Assembly: GCF_007744255.1 (NCBI RefSeq)
Contig: NZ_CP036267.1
Location: forward strand, 2,607,500-2,671,499
Length of the DNA stretch: 64,000 nt
Reading direction: 5' to 3'
DNA from: Thalassoglobus polymorphus
GTDB taxonomy: Bacteria > Planctomycetota > Planctomycetia > Planctomycetales > Planctomycetaceae
Below are positions 63,401-64,000 of the stretch, piece after piece. Both the position numbers and the translations under genes were made by a program. The notes below the pieces were generated by a model. That model searched no databases. It saw nothing but the letters and a program-made list of their open reading frames with translations, and was not told where the DNA came from. Within the stretch, counting starts at the first letter, position 1. Every line of letters starts with the position of its first letter.

Positions 63401-64000
63401 ACGACAGAACGGCTTCAGCACCCTCCGGGACTTGTTCAACCATTACTGGTCGCTCACGACGTGGTGGCGGCTGACCTCCTGAACCTTGACCACGTGATTG
63501 ACCCGCATCTGCAGGAGGAGGTCCGATTCGCTGCTGCCATTTCTGTTTTTGCTCGTCGGTGAGGACCGCCATGGTGGCTTGTTCAAATTCTTCGTTGAGT
63601 TTATTCCGATCTTCTTCAGAGGAACCAAATCCGAGTGCACGAAACTTCTCGCTTCGTGATTCCTGGAGCTCTTCCAGTTTTTTCTTCTGGTCGTCAGAGA
63701 GTCCAAGTTCGGTCTGCACCTCTTCTCTTCCAAACGCGCGTAACCCCTCGCGGTGCAATCGGATTTGATCGAGTCGTTTGAACTGTTCTTCCGACAGGAC
63801 AGATTTCATTTGAGTTTCAGATTGCTTGCGAGCCTCTTCCATTTTTGCTCGCAATTCGTTGCGAACTTTTTCACGTTCTTCATTTGAACTGGCAGATTGC
63901 ATCCGACCAAAGATGTCCCCGAATTGCTCCCGGGAATTCCCCATCGACTCGCCGATCTCTTCCAGCTTCTTCATTTGCTCGTCAGTGATATTTACTTCAC
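60444..64000 (-). CDS. Secretin-N-domain protein with N-terminal LTxxQ region, 5' end outside window
   Basis: The frame is open from the right edge; an ATG at 63974 is internal, since upstream codons read EVNITDEQ in frame and continue the same LTxxQ-like motif. At least 1184 residues. From the internal ATG: about 1-165 Spy/LTxxQ-like helical repeats (MKSVLSEEQFKRLDQIRLHR, ELGLSDDQKKKLEEL), Pro/Arg-rich linker, an N0-like domain near 205-300 (FNFRYAPWTEVLRLFARESG), then about seven to eight secretin N-type domains (VFPLEGVDAGQIAAEVNEVK, YIIKNIPAADAETLLRSVLG, YTVTSANSMEVTKTITALMP, TFPLSGRDPEEILPLIQRMW, RLIPVEHADAKEVLQIVKET). No secretin beta-barrel signature is seen. The end is Gly/Arg-rich (GGGGRQGGGGRTGGGRTGGR). 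Neighbour of a GspE-type ATPase. Confidence 0.82.
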   Translation of the reverse strand, partial: EVNITDEQMKKLEEIGESMGNSREQFGDIFGRMQSASSNEEREKVRNELRAKMEEARKQSETQMKSVLSEEQFKRLDQIRLHREGLRAFGREEVQTELGLSDDQKKKLEELQESRSEKFRALGFGSSEEDRNKLNEEFEQATMAVLTDEQKQKWQQRIGPPPADAGQSRGQGSGGQPPPRRERPVMVEQVPEGAEAVLSFGEKRDEDDNTTKADRENVQLSFNFRYAPWTEVLRLFARESGLSLDLLDVPPGTFSYYDQKMYSPKDALDVINGYLLPKGFVLVHRDDFLVCLNIDDPIPPNLIPNVAPDELASRGKNELLTVVFPLEGVDAGQIAAEVNEVKGPQGKVVALGSSNSVLVTDIGSNLRRIDLMLKDITNRPGPDDLSFKPYIIKNIPAADAETLLRSVLGLSSGVTNVSAASSRRSSSSSTSGTGITIAADERTNKLLISATVKMHQLVEQALETIDVEGEPSTFSSEGNKPFLRVYTVTSANSMEVTKTITALMPGVVINEDARNGKIHILATNDKHVQVASLISEMDGAGSSSQQMTVIPLSKMDPIMASTTVRAMFMKDGDLAPTIEPDVYGRQLMVRGDTAQVLQVKELLAQLGEDGTGQRDRSSESRMRTFPLSGRDPEEILPLIQRMWNQRSSSPIRVVNPGERGPVRDIKSPAEGQSVRQPEPAAPPASTQQIRLDKNSPNSVQSNDSSTKETSKHRSLPVLAASQTTVLAQATGDDSQAAESEDSAGEPAEQTESANPVQYTDKELLDLLRTYINQSAPPKASESETAPETEPASPEPATRNQEKPRTPTDSAKTPSSDINVTVLGDELMLYSSDPEALNELEELLESTLQVIPPRTSWTVFTLQTADATEASLMLEQLLPYSNVSSSTSAGGMLGSFSGAASSLGSGLAEMTGLSSIAAAGQSLRIIPDTRLNALFVSGPAGQVKEVEEMLRVLDANEWPDSMRDKVTRLIPVEHADAKEVLQIVKETYKVYIDPPQQQQGRGNPLAAMMGGGRGGKDGDSPASLIKMAVSVDSNTNQLAVWADEALFREVETLVQTIDNSAKEARRTVVVVPLNNTNSSMIQNALGTLMPRVNVSSTGSRNSSNNSSNQSRSSSTSENNSDQDRIRQFMEQRMRERMQGGGGGNRPSTGGPGATGRTRGGGTSPFGGGGRQGGGGRTGGGRTGGR

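Overview
This window reads as chromosomal DNA of a planctomycete, probably order Planctomycetales. Signs of this are the DUF1501, DUF1552 and DUF1592-type cytochrome families, a DUF1559 domain, an ECF sigma factor translationally coupled to a zinc-finger Ser/Thr kinase, secreted aryl-sulfotransferase-like and FAD/discoidin-like proteins, and many TTG/GTG start alternatives. The assignment rests on gene-family recognition only. No rRNA, CRISPR array, prophage or transposase gene is visible; the only RNA gene is one tRNA-Phe.

Layout. 1-8.3 kb: an enolase-superfamily gene leaving the left edge, a secreted aryl-sulfotransferase, then a three-gene minus-strand unit (ECF sigma factor, zinc-finger/kinase membrane protein, 1164-aa coiled-coil/DUF1559 protein). 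8.4-14 kb: a proline-catabolism dehydrogenase with a clear terminator, an M24 peptidase, a secreted unknown protein and a DcrB/PsbP-like protein. 14-17.6 kb: groES-groEL and an unknown gene. 18.4-34.5 kb: a large flagellar locus. flgE, flgD and fliK run leftward; flgB, flgC, fliE, a small unlisted ORF, fliF, fliG, fliH, fliI, fliJ, a MotE-like gene, fliQ, fliR, flhB, motA and two different motB-like genes run rightward. Together they encode rod, hook, MS ring, rotor, export ATPase, part of the export gate, and stator. fliP, flhA, fliM and fliN are not here.

34.5-43 kb: a secreted-type FAD oxidoreductase, a DUF1501 protein, an unknown multi-pass membrane protein, two small lipoproteins, tRNA-Phe with promoter-like and terminator signals, and a tandem universal stress protein. 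43-50 kb: a sugar isomerase/epimerase-like protein, class II fructose-bisphosphate aldolase, and a ribose-type ABC importer (binding lipoprotein, double ATPase, permease with an extra extracytoplasmic domain). 50-56 kb: DUF1501, DUF1552 and a large haem-binding DUF1592-type protein, the last two probably co-transcribed. 56-64 kb: an EIIA-SLC4 anion-transporter fusion, a GspE/PilB-type ATPase, and a very long secretin-N-domain protein running off the right edge.

The least expected structure lies between genes. Two families of short (about 80-110 bp) imperfectly palindromic repeats with terminal TAGAGCA/TGCTCTA or TAGAACC/GGTTCTA ends recur across the window in both orientations. Some touch coding sequence closely enough to supply a stop codon (flhB, probably the M24 peptidase) or to sit just upstream of a TTG start (the FAD oxidoreductase).
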